Part shown: positions 7,324 through 14,296 of the stretch, piece after piece | Layout of the letters: each line of letters opens with the position of its first letter | Position numbering within the stretch: position 1 is the stretch's first letter | DNA from: Halobacteriales archaeon SW_9_67_24 | GTDB lineage: Archaea; Halobacteriota; Halobacteria; Halobacteriales; Halococcaceae | NCBI GenBank assembly: GCA_003022685.1 | Contig: PXSV01000150.1 | Location: 1 to 14,296, forward strand | Reading direction: 5' to 3' | Length of the DNA stretch: 14,296 nt | Made by a program: the position numbers and the translations under genes | The notes under the pieces: generated by a model | Told to the model about the DNA's origin: nothing | The model's database searches: none | What the model saw: the letters and a program-made list of their open reading frames with translations, nothing else

Positions 7324-9831
7324 ATGAGCACGGAGAGCACACTGCCGAAGAGCGCCGGAACCGTCGTCGTGGGTGCGGGCTGTGTCGGCTGCTCGGCGGC
7401 GTACCACCTCGCCGAACGAGGGCGCGAGGACGTCGTCGTTCTCGACCGTGGACCGCTGTTCGAGACCGGCGGTTCGACCTCGCACGCGCCGGGCCTCGTC
7501 TTCCAGACCGCCGGCGGGAAAATGATGACCCGGATGGCGGCGTACACCCGGGAACTCTACACCGATCTCGACAGCTACCGGATGTCCGGCGGGATCGAGG
7601 TCGCGTACACCGAGGACCGCTGGAACTTCCTGAAGCGAAAGCGCGAATGGGGCCAGTCCTACGGTCTCGACGGCGGCGACCTCCTCTCGCCGGAGTCGGT
7701 CGCCGAGCACGCCCCCCAGATCGACGAATCGGTCATCCACGGCGGGTACTACCTCCCGACCGACGGGAAGGCCCACGCGGTCGACGCCTCGCGGGCGATG
7801 GCCGAGCGCGCGAGCGAACTCGCCGGCCACGAGTTCTACGGCAACACCCTTGTCACCGACGTCGAAACGGTCGACGGCGCGGTGCAGGCTGTCGTCACCG
7901 ACCAGGGGCGGATCGCGTGCGACGACCTCCTCGTCGCGACCAACATCTGGGGGCCGCTCTTTGGGGATATGGTCGACAGGGACATTCCGCTCGTGCCGTG
8001 TTCACACCAGTACCTCGTGAGCGATCCGATCGACGACCTCGCCGGCGCGGAGCGGGAGATCGAACAGCCGATGCTCCGCCACCAGGACTACTCGCTGTAC
8101 TTCCGCCAGCACGGCGACTCCTACGGCGTGGGGTCGTACAACCACGAACCGCTGCTCGTCGATCCCGAGGACATCTACGGCCCCGAGAAACTCGACGACC
8201 TCGGGCTCGAATATCCCTCGCTCCGGGAGTTCACCGCCACCCACTTCTACGAGAACACCCATCCCGACCACGACAAGAGCGCGTACGACGCCGCCCGCGA
8301 GCTCGTCCCGGCCTTCGACGAGGATTCGTGGGAAACCGAGATGAACGGCATGTTCTGTTTCACGCCCGACGGCATGCCGATCCTCGGTCCCGACGAGGAG
8401 ACGGATGGCCTCTGGTGGTCGCTCGCGATCTGGGTCACCCAGTCCGGCGGCGCGGGCGACATCGTCGCCGCGTGGATGGAGGACGGAACGCCACGGCTCG
8501 ACGGCGAGCGCGTGAACGCCGATCCGGCCCACATCAGTCGGTTCCAATCGCACGCCGGTAGTCGGGAGTACACCTACGGGCGGGGAGCCCAGCAGTACCA
8601 GGAGGTCTACCAGCTGATCCATCCGCGCGAACAACCCCAAGACCAGCGTGCGCTCCGGCGGAGCCCCTTTTACGACCGCCAGGCGGAGCTCGGCGCGGAG
8701 TTCTACGATACTGATGGGTGGGAGGTCCCCCAGTGGTACGAGGCGAACGAATCCCTCCTCTCCGAGTACGAGGTCCCCGATCGACCCGACTGGCTCGCGC
8801 GCAACTGGTCGAAAGCTCAGGGCGTCGAACACCAGGCCGTCCGCGACCGGGTGGCGATGTTCGACATGACCACCTTCACCGGGATCGAGGTCGCCGGCGA
8901 AGGTACGCAGGAGTTCCTCCAGGGCCTGCTGACGAACGACATGGATTGCTCGGTGGGACGGATGCGCTACGCCACGATGTTGAACGAAGACGGCGGGATC
9001 CTCGCGGATCTGACCGTCGCGCGACTCGGGGAGGATCGATATCTCCTGACCACGGGTGGCGGCAACTCCGCGACGCTGCACTCCCGATGGATCGAAGAGC
9101 ACGCGCCCGACTCGGTGTCGATTACGGTCCACGACTCCAGCCGGTCGGGGATCGGCGTGTTCGGCCCCGAGTCGCGGAACCTGCTCCAGCCGCTGGTCGA
9201 GGCCGACCTCTCGGACGACGCCTTCCCGTTTTACTCCGTCGAGGAGACCTACCTCGAAAGCCTGCCAGTAACGATGCTCAGGCTGTCGTACGCCGGCGAA
9301 CTCGGCTGGGAGCTCTACACGCCAACCGAGTACGGCGCGCAGCTCTGGGACGCGATCTGGGACGCCGGCCAGGAGTACGGCGTCGTGCCGATGGGATGGG
9401 AGGCGCTCGACTCCACGAGCTTAGAGAAGGGCTACCGGCTCTGGGGGACCGACGTCACGCCGGAGTACAACCCCTACGAGGCGGGGATCGGGTTCGCGGT
9501 CGACCTCGACACCGACTTCGTGGGGAGAGACGCGCTCGTGGCCGCGCGCGAGGACGGGATCGACGAGAAGCTCGTGCCGATCACGCTCGACGAGTCCGGA
9601 GTGGTCGTTGACTCGGGGCATCCGGTGCTCGACGGCGAGGACGTGATCGGCTACGGCTGTCGCGCCGACTACGGCTACACGATCGACGCCGGGATCGTCT
9701 ACGCGTACCTCTCGACGGACTACGCCGAGCCAGGCACCGATGTCCATATCAGCTACGAGGACGAACGGCACGCAGCGACCGTGCGCGAGGAACCACTGTT
9801 CGATCCCGACATGGATCGCATGCTCCGCTGA
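7324..9831 (+). CDS. Dimethylglycine oxidase/dehydrogenase-like flavoenzyme with GcvT domain, paralogue 2
   Basis: An 835-residue paralogue of the protein at 3147-5720, closer to Arthrobacter dimethylglycine oxidase (830 residues). It should oxidise dimethylglycine or sarcosine and channel the carbon to THF. The FAD domain covers about 11-400: GAGCVG (17-22), Asp41, and His54 in GGSTSHAPGLVFQT, which as recalled equals the covalent-FAD motif of that oxidase. His228 (SHQY) and Tyr259 (LYFR) match its His225/Tyr259. The GcvT-like part runs from about 460 to the end, with LTNDM, Asp562 in GGILADL (folate-site Asp552) and SYAGELGWELYTP. The C-terminus, HAATVREEPLFDPDMDRML, also resembles that oxidase. 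The ammonia-lyase gene starts 2 nt after the stop, so the two form an operon. Having two such enzymes suggests successive demethylation, one acting on dimethylglycine and one on sarcosine; which does which cannot be told. Confidence 0.93.
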   Translation: MSTESTLPKSAGTVVVGAGCVGCSAAYHLAERGREDVVVLDRGPLFETGGSTSHAPGLVFQTAGGKMMTRMAAYTRELYTDLDSYRMSGGIEVAYTEDRWNFLKRKREWGQSYGLDGGDLLSPESVAEHAPQIDESVIHGGYYLPTDGKAHAVDASRAMAERASELAGHEFYGNTLVTDVETVDGAVQAVVTDQGRIACDDLLVATNIWGPLFGDMVDRDIPLVPCSHQYLVSDPIDDLAGAEREIEQPMLRHQDYSLYFRQHGDSYGVGSYNHEPLLVDPEDIYGPEKLDDLGLEYPSLREFTATHFYENTHPDHDKSAYDAARELVPAFDEDSWETEMNGMFCFTPDGMPILGPDEETDGLWWSLAIWVTQSGGAGDIVAAWMEDGTPRLDGERVNADPAHISRFQSHAGSREYTYGRGAQQYQEVYQLIHPREQPQDQRALRRSPFYDRQAELGAEFYDTDGWEVPQWYEANESLLSEYEVPDRPDWLARNWSKAQGVEHQAVRDRVAMFDMTTFTGIEVAGEGTQEFLQGLLTNDMDCSVGRMRYATMLNEDGGILADLTVARLGEDRYLLTTGGGNSATLHSRWIEEHAPDSVSITVHDSSRSGIGVFGPESRNLLQPLVEADLSDDAFPFYSVEETYLESLPVTMLRLSYAGELGWELYTPTEYGAQLWDAIWDAGQEYGVVPMGWEALDSTSLEKGYRLWGTDVTPEYNPYEAGIGFAVDLDTDFVGRDALVAAREDGIDEKLVPITLDESGVVVDSGHPVLDGEDVIGYGCRADYGYTIDAGIVYAYLSTDYAEPGTDVHISYEDERHAATVREEPLFDPDMDRMLR

Positions 9832-9833
9832 CC

Positions 9834-11003
9834 ATGAGCCAGGACGCCGCTCCGCCAGTGACGTTCGCGGACATCGAGGCGGCCCGCGACCGGCTCGACG
9901 ACGAGTCGGTCGTGAAGCCCACCCCCGTCGAGCGAAGCACCTCGCTCGACGACGTCACTGGCGGTGAGGTCCACCTCAAGATGGAGCATCTCCAGTGGAC
10001 CGGCTCGTTCAAACCCCGCGGCGCGTACAACAAGATCGCCCAGTTGGTCGCCGAGGGCCGTACAGAAGGAGTCGTCGCCGCGAGCGCCGGCAACCACGCT
10101 CAGGGGGTGGCGCTCGCCGCGACGAAACTCGGGATGGAGTCGACGATCGTGATGCCGAACGGGGCCCCGCAGGCGAAGGTCGATGCGACCCGCGAGTACG
10201 GCGCGACGGTCGAACTCGTCGGCGACGACTTCCAGGCGGCGATGACCCATGCTCGAGAACTCGTCGCGGACGACGCGACTGCGTTCGTCCACGCCTACGA
10301 CGATCCCGCGATCGTCGCCGGACAAGGCACGCTCGGCGTCGAGATGGTCGAGGACTGCCCCGACGTCGATACCGTGGTCGTGCCGATCGGGGGCGGCGGG
10401 CTGATCTCGGGGATCGCGACGGCGTACAGCGACCTCTCGCCCGAGACCCGCGTCGTCGGCGTCCAGGCCGAGGGGGCCGCGACCGTTCCGGACAGCCTCG
10501 ACAAGGGGCTCCCACAGACGCTCGACTCCGTGGACACGATCGCCGACGGGATCGCCACCGGCGGGATTTCCGAGTTGACGCTCTCGCTCATCGAGGAACA
10601 CGTCGACGAGATCGTGACCGCGGGCGCGGCGTCGGTCGCCGCGATCCTCAGCGAGAGCCTCGACGTCGAGGACGAGCGCGTGCTCGCGCTGCTGTGTGGC
10701 GGGAACCTCGACATGACGATGCTGCAAACTGTTCTGATCCACGCGCTCACTGACCGCGAGCAACTCCTCCGGCTCCGGGTACGGATCGACGACCGGCCAG
10801 GCAAGATGCGGGAGGGGTCGGGAGTGATCGCCGACCACGACGCCAATATTCAGACCGTGCGCCACGACCGCTCGGCCCCCGAACTCGACGTCGGCGAGGC
10901 CTACCTCGTCTTCGAGGTCGAGACCACCGGCGCGAGCCACGCCAGGTCGATCATCCGGTCGATCCGCGACCACGGATACGAGGTCAGACACGTCAACGCC
11001 TGA
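9834..11003 (+). CDS. ilvA: Threonine/serine ammonia-lyase (PLP) with C-terminal ACT domain
   Basis: A fold-type II PLP enzyme that deaminates threonine to 2-oxobutanoate; family members commonly also deaminate serine to pyruvate. It has 389 residues. The PLP lysine is Lys60 in TGSFKPRGA, followed by ASAGNHAQG, the phosphate-binding glycine loop VVPIGGGGLISG and ALLCGGN. Residues from about 310 form an ACT domain (LRLRVRIDDRPGKM to the end), so amino-acid feedback is likely. The length matches the short TdcB-like form with one ACT domain rather than long biosynthetic IlvA. It begins 2 nt after the dimethylglycine oxidase-like gene, so co-transcription is nearly certain. That link favours a catabolic role, turning serine made from glycine plus methylene-THF into pyruvate; isoleucine synthesis remains possible. 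Confidence 0.93.
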   Translation: MSQDAAPPVTFADIEAARDRLDDESVVKPTPVERSTSLDDVTGGEVHLKMEHLQWTGSFKPRGAYNKIAQLVAEGRTEGVVAASAGNHAQGVALAATKLGMESTIVMPNGAPQAKVDATREYGATVELVGDDFQAAMTHARELVADDATAFVHAYDDPAIVAGQGTLGVEMVEDCPDVDTVVVPIGGGGLISGIATAYSDLSPETRVVGVQAEGAATVPDSLDKGLPQTLDSVDTIADGIATGGISELTLSLIEEHVDEIVTAGAASVAAILSESLDVEDERVLALLCGGNLDMTMLQTVLIHALTDREQLLRLRVRIDDRPGKMREGSGVIADHDANIQTVRHDRSAPELDVGEAYLVFEVETTGASHARSIIRSIRDHGYEVRHVNA

Positions 11004-11033
11004 TGCACTCGACTGGTGCCCGATTCCCGACTC

Positions 11034-11054
11034 GTGGCCACCAACGGTGGCCAC
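11034..11054 (+). terminator. Strong hairpin after the ammonia-lyase gene
   Basis: A perfect 9-bp stem (gtggccacc / ggtggccac) with a 3-nt aac loop begins 30 nt after the stop at 11003. It can be extended by act/agt past one bulged C (11030-11057). It may end the flavoenzyme/ammonia-lyase operon. No long T run follows, and a TATA-like string begins about 12 nt later, so an operator for the next gene is the alternative. Confidence 0.45.
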
Positions 11055-11064
11055 AGTATCCTTC

Positions 11065-11104
11065 ACTTAAAAAGACCTGCGCGATTCAACGTAAACTCTT
11101 AATC
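11065..11104 (+). promoter_or_regulatory. Promoter region of the BCCT transporter gene
   Basis: Two TATA-like strings are present: acttaaaaag (11065-11074) and ctcttaatcc (11095-11104). The first would start transcription near 11095, the second near 11125-11130. Either gives a leader of about 150-190 nt before the transporter ATG, long for a haloarchaeon. Confidence 0.4.
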
Positions 11105-11122
11105 CTTGAGAATGGTATCGAC

Positions 11123-11140
11123 TGACACGGATTCGTGTCA
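11123..11140. promoter_or_regulatory. Perfect 7-bp inverted repeat at the predicted transcription start, possible operator
   Basis: The string tgacacggattcgtgtca has two 7-bp arms around a 4-nt centre. It sits about 20 bp after the second TATA-like string, where a bound repressor would block transcription, and its last base is the A of the ATG of the short leader frame at 11140. Confidence 0.45.
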
Positions 11141-11289
11141 TGGTCATACACGACGCAGCTGACGGCGGAGAGACAGGCAAGGACGGCGAGCGAACGGCGG
11201 CGCGGACCACGCAACACACGAAACACTCACTCATGAGCAGATCACACAGCATCGAGAACGAGTCGAGCACGGAGCAAGCACATGGCTAG
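11140..11289 (+). CDS. Possible 49-codon leader reading frame overlapping the transporter start
   Basis: ATG 11140 opens a 49-codon frame ending at TAG 11287-11289, which overlaps the transporter start by 8 nt (ATGGCTAG). A second in-frame ATG is at 11233. The peptide is hydrophilic and resembles nothing known to me. About 71% of its third positions are G or C, which looks lower than in the surrounding genes, and it contains the rare codons ATA and AGA, so coding is doubtful. If translated, the overlap would allow translational coupling with the transporter. Confidence 0.25.
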   Translation: MVIHDAADGGETGKDGERTAARTTQHTKHSLMSRSHSIENESSTEQAHG

Positions 11290-13075
11290 CGAGGATTCCG
11301 ACCAGGCGACGGGCGAGATGTCCGACGGGCTGCAAGTGGAGCTGTTCCACCCCGATTCCGACCGGAAGCCGGGCGACACGAACAGACAACTCTTCGGCGG
11401 GAACTTCGACGTCCATCCCGTCGTCTTCCCCGGCGCGCTGGCGCTGATCGTGGTGTTCATCGCGATCACCCTCTTTTTGGGGCAGGATCAGGCCAGCCAG
11501 CTGTTCACCGGAGTCAAGGGGTTCATCGAGTCGACGTTCGGCTGGTTCTACCTGCTGGCGGTGAACGTCTTCCTGATCACGATCGTGTACTTCGCGGTTA
11601 GCAAGTACGGGTCGATCAGGATCGGCGGTGTGGAGGCAGAAAAGGAGTTCAGCACGTTCTCGTGGATGGCGATGCTGTTCAGCGCCGGCATGGGGATCGG
11701 CCTCATGTTCTTCAGCGTGACCGAGCCGGTCTTTTACTTCAACAATCCACCGGCCTTCTTCGGTGCCGAGGCCGGGACGGCGGCGGCGGGCACGGCGGCG
11801 CTGGCGCAGACGTTCTTCCATTGGGGACTCTCACCGTGGGCCGTCTACGGGCTGGTCGGGCTCGGGTTGGCCTTCTTCTCGTTCAACCGGGGACTGCCGC
11901 TGACGTTCCGGTCGATCTTCTGGCCGCTGCTCGGCGATCGGATCTACGGCTGGCCGGGTCACGTCATCGACCTCGTGTCGGTGTTCGCGACGCTCTTCGG
12001 GCTGTGTACCTCGCTCGGCCTCGGCGTCGCGCAGGTGAACCGGGGACTCTCGTACGTCGGCGGTCCCGAAGTGCTCGGGCTCGTGGACGTCCCGTTCGGC
12101 ACGATCCCGCAAATACTGCTCATCGCGGGAATCACGGCCATCGCGGTGATGTCGGTCGCAGCGGGTCTCGACGGCGGTGTCAAGCGGCTGAGCACGTTCA
12201 ACCTCTACCTGATGGTCGGCCTGCTCGGGTTCCTGTTCGTCGTCGGGCCGACGCTGTTCATCCTCGGCTCGATGGCGGAGGGGCTCGGGGCGTACATCGG
12301 TAACTTCCTCTCGCTGAGTCTCTTCACCGGCACTGTCGGTGCGGCGGCCGGAAACTCGCTCGACGGGACCGTCTCCGCGTGGACGGTTTTCTATTGGGGC
12401 TGGTGGATCGCGTGGTCGCCGTTCGTCGGGATGTTCATCGCGCGCATCTCGAAGGGTCGCACGGTCCGGGAGTTCGTGATGGGCGTGTTGATCCTGCCGA
12501 CGCTGTTCTCGGTCGTCTGGCTCTCGACGTTCGGCGGGAGCGCGCTGTTCAACTCGTTGAAAGGTAGCGGGGAGGTCGCGACCGCGTACAACGAACTCGG
12601 CTACGGCACCTTCGAGACGCTCGGGATGTTCGTCACGCTCCAGCAGTTCCCGCTCGGCGCGGTGTCGGCGCTGCTGGCGACGCTGCTCGTGATCACCTTC
12701 TTCGTCACGTCGTCCGACTCGGGGTCGCTAGTCATCGACCACCTGACCTCGGGCGGCAAACACGACGTGCCACGCGCCCAGCGCGTCTTCTGGGCGACCA
12801 CCGAGGGGATCGTCGCGGCGGTGTTGCTCTGGGGCGGCGGCCTCAACGGCCTCCAGGCGGCGGCGATCTCGACCGGCCTCCCGTTTGCGGTGATCCTCCT
12901 CGTGATGTGCTATACGGTATACTTGGGACTCGACAACGAGTACACCATCCTCGAATCCGAGGCGTTCCGTGAACAGATCGACGAGATCAGCGAGAGCGAC
13001 GACGTGGCTGTCGACCGCACCGGCGGGGACGTGGTAACTGGGGTTTCGGACGGGAGGGACGCCTCCAACGACTGA
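11282..13075 (+). CDS. BCCT-family transporter, betaine type
   Basis: A 597-residue, 12-span secondary transporter of the betaine/choline/carnitine family (BetP of Corynebacterium has 595). The glycine stretch is G136-M-G-I-G140, identical to that of sodium-coupled BetP. The aromatic substrate box WWIAW has Trp374, Trp375 and Trp378, matching BetP Trp373, Trp374 and Trp377. Other family motifs are FFSVTEP, FFHWGLSPWAVYGLVGL, FGLCTSLGLGVAQVN, SPFVGMFIARISKGR and TSSDSGSLV. The N-terminal tail of about 50 residues is hydrophilic and the C-terminal tail of about 50 is acidic. The ATG at 11282 leaves the usual tail length before the first span. Betaine or a related N-methylated amine is the likely substrate, pumped in with sodium. 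Next to the flavoenzymes it may feed catabolism as well as osmoprotection. Choline or carnitine cannot be excluded. Confidence 0.92.
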   Translation: MASEDSDQATGEMSDGLQVELFHPDSDRKPGDTNRQLFGGNFDVHPVVFPGALALIVVFIAITLFLGQDQASQLFTGVKGFIESTFGWFYLLAVNVFLITIVYFAVSKYGSIRIGGVEAEKEFSTFSWMAMLFSAGMGIGLMFFSVTEPVFYFNNPPAFFGAEAGTAAAGTAALAQTFFHWGLSPWAVYGLVGLGLAFFSFNRGLPLTFRSIFWPLLGDRIYGWPGHVIDLVSVFATLFGLCTSLGLGVAQVNRGLSYVGGPEVLGLVDVPFGTIPQILLIAGITAIAVMSVAAGLDGGVKRLSTFNLYLMVGLLGFLFVVGPTLFILGSMAEGLGAYIGNFLSLSLFTGTVGAAAGNSLDGTVSAWTVFYWGWWIAWSPFVGMFIARISKGRTVREFVMGVLILPTLFSVVWLSTFGGSALFNSLKGSGEVATAYNELGYGTFETLGMFVTLQQFPLGAVSALLATLLVITFFVTSSDSGSLVIDHLTSGGKHDVPRAQRVFWATTEGIVAAVLLWGGGLNGLQAAAISTGLPFAVILLVMCYTVYLGLDNEYTILESEAFREQIDEISESDDVAVDRTGGDVVTGVSDGRDASND

Positions 13076-13293
13076 CTGACTACCCGGTTCGACCCGGCCG
13101 CGCTCGTTCGCCGGGCTGGCCCGAAGCGACCCGCACGGCGCTCGCTCGCGCTGTCCGACGAAACCCGGGAGTCGTCACCGCGGGTGATTGGGCCCTCGAC
13201 TCCCCGTTCGCGATGGTGCTGCGTGCGACCGCCAGGAGCGCGACTCGGTGGACGAGTCCACCGGCGGCTGATGATCGATTCCCGGCCGACAGT
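13076..13293. other. Non-coding stretch after the transporter, with hairpins
   Basis: No convincing gene was seen; open frames here overlap the transporter antisense or have atypical composition. Two hairpin-capable sites are present: ggagtcg/cgactcc (13168-13203), with an inner tcacc/ggtga pair, and cggtggac/gtccaccg (13246-13263, 2-nt centre). Either could help end the transporter transcript. The region without a recognised gene continues through the palindromic element at 13294-13380 to 13478. Confidence 0.5.
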
Positions 13294-13380
13294 CTCATAG
13301 GGATTGTTGCGACTGTTTCCCGGTAGCCGCCGACCCCGTGTCGGCGGCATACCGAACTGACTCACACCAGTCCCTATGAG
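13294..13380 (+). repeat. Palindromic element, copy 1 (87 bp)
   Basis: The ends form a perfect inverted repeat, tctcataggga (13293-13303) and tccctatgaga (13371-13381). The centre forms a 13-bp stem, cggtagccgccga against tcggcggc-a-taccg (13321-13354) with one bulged A and a 7-nt loop. The whole unit can fold end to end into a long imperfect hairpin. It is about 80% identical (70 of 87 aligned positions) to the reverse complement of 13715-13800. It carries no gene and may be a MITE-like mobile repeat, a structured RNA or a regulatory/terminator module. Confidence 0.85.
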
Positions 13381-13478
13381 AGCACTCCCCCTGACGGCGG
13401 ATGCGGGTGGTCACAGGAAGCGATAGTGACGCGGTGACACGTACCAACGTTCATGTCCGTGGGCGACCGTGTTCCTAC

Positions 13479-13718
13479 ATGGCACACACCGTACTGGAGG
13501 GCCTGGCGGTCGCGAGCGCGACTCTGATCCCGGGACAGGCCACGTGGCTGGTGACGATCGGTGCGTCGCTCGTCCTGGTCCTGATGCTGGTCGGGTTCGG
13601 CGGCTTCGTCTACCAAAGCCTGACCGGCGACGGGATCACGTGGCCGAACGAGGATGACGACGCAGACGAGGAGGGTGTCGAACAGGGCCGTGGCGACGAC
13701 GAGTGGGACTACTACTGA
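13479..13718 (+). CDS. Small single-span membrane protein with acidic tail
   Basis: Not recognised as a known family. The 79-residue form from ATG 13479 has a short N-terminal part, one clear membrane span at residues 22-44 (WLVTIGASLVLVLMLVGFGG), and a very acidic C-terminal tail rich in Asp and Glu that ends in EWDYY. An in-frame ATG at 13401 would add 26 residues without a hydrophobic segment; that start is less attractive but possible. No clear TATA box was found upstream of 13479. The gene lies between two inverted copies of the palindromic element, and its stop codon falls inside the first bases of the second copy. It follows the transporter on the same strand, 403 bp away. It could be an accessory subunit or cargo of the repeat unit; neither is shown. 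Confidence 0.6.
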   Translation: MAHTVLEGLAVASATLIPGQATWLVTIGASLVLVLMLVGFGGFVYQSLTGDGITWPNEDDDADEEGVEQGRGDDEWDYY

Positions 13719-13800
13719 TAGGGATCGCTGTGAGTCGTTTCGGTATGTCGCAGACACGGGTCGGTGACTACCGGGAAACAGCTACAACGATCCCTCTCAG
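13715..13800 (-). repeat. Palindromic element, copy 2 (86 bp, inverted)
   Basis: The reverse complement aligns to 13294-13380 with 70 of 87 columns identical and one 1-nt gap, including a shared 14-nt run ctgtttcccggtag. Its ends, ctgatagggatcg and cgatccctctcag, pair at 12 of 13 positions. It exactly fills the gap between two convergent genes and supplies the stop codons of both (13716-13718 plus, 13797-13799 minus), so it may act as a two-way terminator. Confidence 0.85.
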
Positions 13801-14296
13801 GCGTCGGTTTCGGTGGCGGGCGTTCGGGAGGCGTGGATCCACTCCCGCGTCGGCCCGCCGATCCCGACCGAGACGAGGAGGGTCCAGACGACGAGTCCCG
13901 CGGCGACAACCGGCAGGAGCCACGCGGCCGCGCCGAGCACCGCTCCAACGAGGAGGCCGTACCACGGGCGGCGCTCGCCGACGAGTTCGGTGAGGCGCGC
14001 GCCGACGACCGTCAGCCCGAGCCCCGCGAGGGCCACCACCGCGATGGCGACCGCCGCGCCCGCCCCGGCGACGACGAGTCCACTGGCGCTGAGCCGTGTC
14101 ACCTGGCCGAAGAAGTACACGCCGAAGAACAGCACGCAGAGGTGGGCCGTCACGCCGTAGGCCGTCGACACCGCGGGGCGTTCCATCGAGGAATCGATTG
14201 CTCGATCCACGAACCCATCGAACCGCCACAACAACACGCCGCCGAACAGCGCCACGAACACGAACGCGCCGATCGCTCGGGTCGGCGGCGCGTCGA
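13797..14296 (-). CDS. Multi-span membrane protein, N-terminus beyond the window
   Basis: The frame is open to the right edge, so the apparent GTG at 14261 is unlikely to be the true start; 165 residues are visible. Hydrophobic spans appear at AIGAFVFVALFGGVLLW, GVTAHLCVLFFGVYFFGQV, a long Gly/Ala/Val-rich stretch through VVALAGLGLTVV, and a final pair around LLVGAVLGAAAWLLP and AAGLVVWTLLVSVGIGG, before a short polar tail. The layout resembles the C-terminal membrane part of haloarchaeal bactofilin-like (polymer-forming) proteins, but this is a weak resemblance from memory and no function is claimed. Its stop codon lies inside palindromic element copy 2, and it converges on the small acidic-tail gene. 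Confidence 0.75.
   Translation of the reverse strand, partial: DAPPTRAIGAFVFVALFGGVLLWRFDGFVDRAIDSSMERPAVSTAYGVTAHLCVLFFGVYFFGQVTRLSASGLVVAGAGAAVAIAVVALAGLGLTVVGARLTELVGERRPWYGLLVGAVLGAAAWLLPVVAAGLVVWTLLVSVGIGGPTREWIHASRTPATETDA

Noticed and set aside
9753..11066. A 437-codon minus-strand frame
   Set aside because: It is antisense to the ammonia-lyase and has no recognisable motifs; the plus-strand gene has complete PLP and ACT signatures.
12910..13365. Minus-strand frames in the gap after the transporter
   Set aside because: They overlap the transporter antisense and the palindromic element, are Arg/Ser-rich, and show no family motif or promoter.
13294..13380. The palindromic element as a tRNA or a CRISPR repeat
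   Set aside because: It does not fit a cloverleaf or T-loop pattern, and only two inverted, diverged copies exist, without regular spacers.

Overview
The window is high-GC archaeal DNA, most probably from a haloarchaeon (class Halobacteria). The proteins are strongly acidic and rich in Asp and Glu, codon third positions are mostly G or C, TATA-like boxes lie about 25-30 nt upstream of start codons, and several genes look leaderless. Halococcus or a relative is possible, but the genus is not proven by the sequence.

Left part (1-2822): the 3' nine-tenths of fhs (formate-tetrahydrofolate ligase), a small cupin gene, and on the opposite strand a broken metF (methylenetetrahydrofolate reductase). 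The middle of metF has been replaced by a 96-bp copy of the neighbouring cupin gene, with loss of reading frame.

Centre (2823-11003): two large paralogous flavoenzymes of the dimethylglycine oxidase/dehydrogenase type (FAD domain plus GcvT-like folate domain), separated by a minus-strand pair: folD and a small membrane protein. The second flavoenzyme is followed after 2 nt by a threonine/serine ammonia-lyase with an ACT domain. Right part (11004-14296): a BCCT betaine-type transporter behind a structured leader, a small single-span membrane protein bracketed by two inverted copies of an 86-87 bp palindromic repeat, and a truncated multi-span membrane protein on the minus strand.

Read together, most of the window is a glycine-betaine/dimethylglycine/sarcosine catabolic island. 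The BCCT protein would import betaine or a similar N-methylated amine. The two flavoenzymes would remove methyl groups and pass them to tetrahydrofolate as methylene-THF. FolD would oxidise this to 10-formyl-THF, and Fhs would release formate with ATP gain. The remaining glycine could become serine (a GlyA enzyme is not in the window) and then pyruvate through the ammonia-lyase. The reductive branch to methyl-THF (metF) is broken here. This pathway is inferred from family assignments and gene order. The enzyme for the first demethylation of betaine is not in the window.

The strongest unexplained signals are the cupin-into-metF copy, the paired palindromic element (about 80% identical copies, with paired base changes that preserve stems), and the leader of the BCCT gene. 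No tRNA, rRNA, CRISPR array or transposase gene was recognised.
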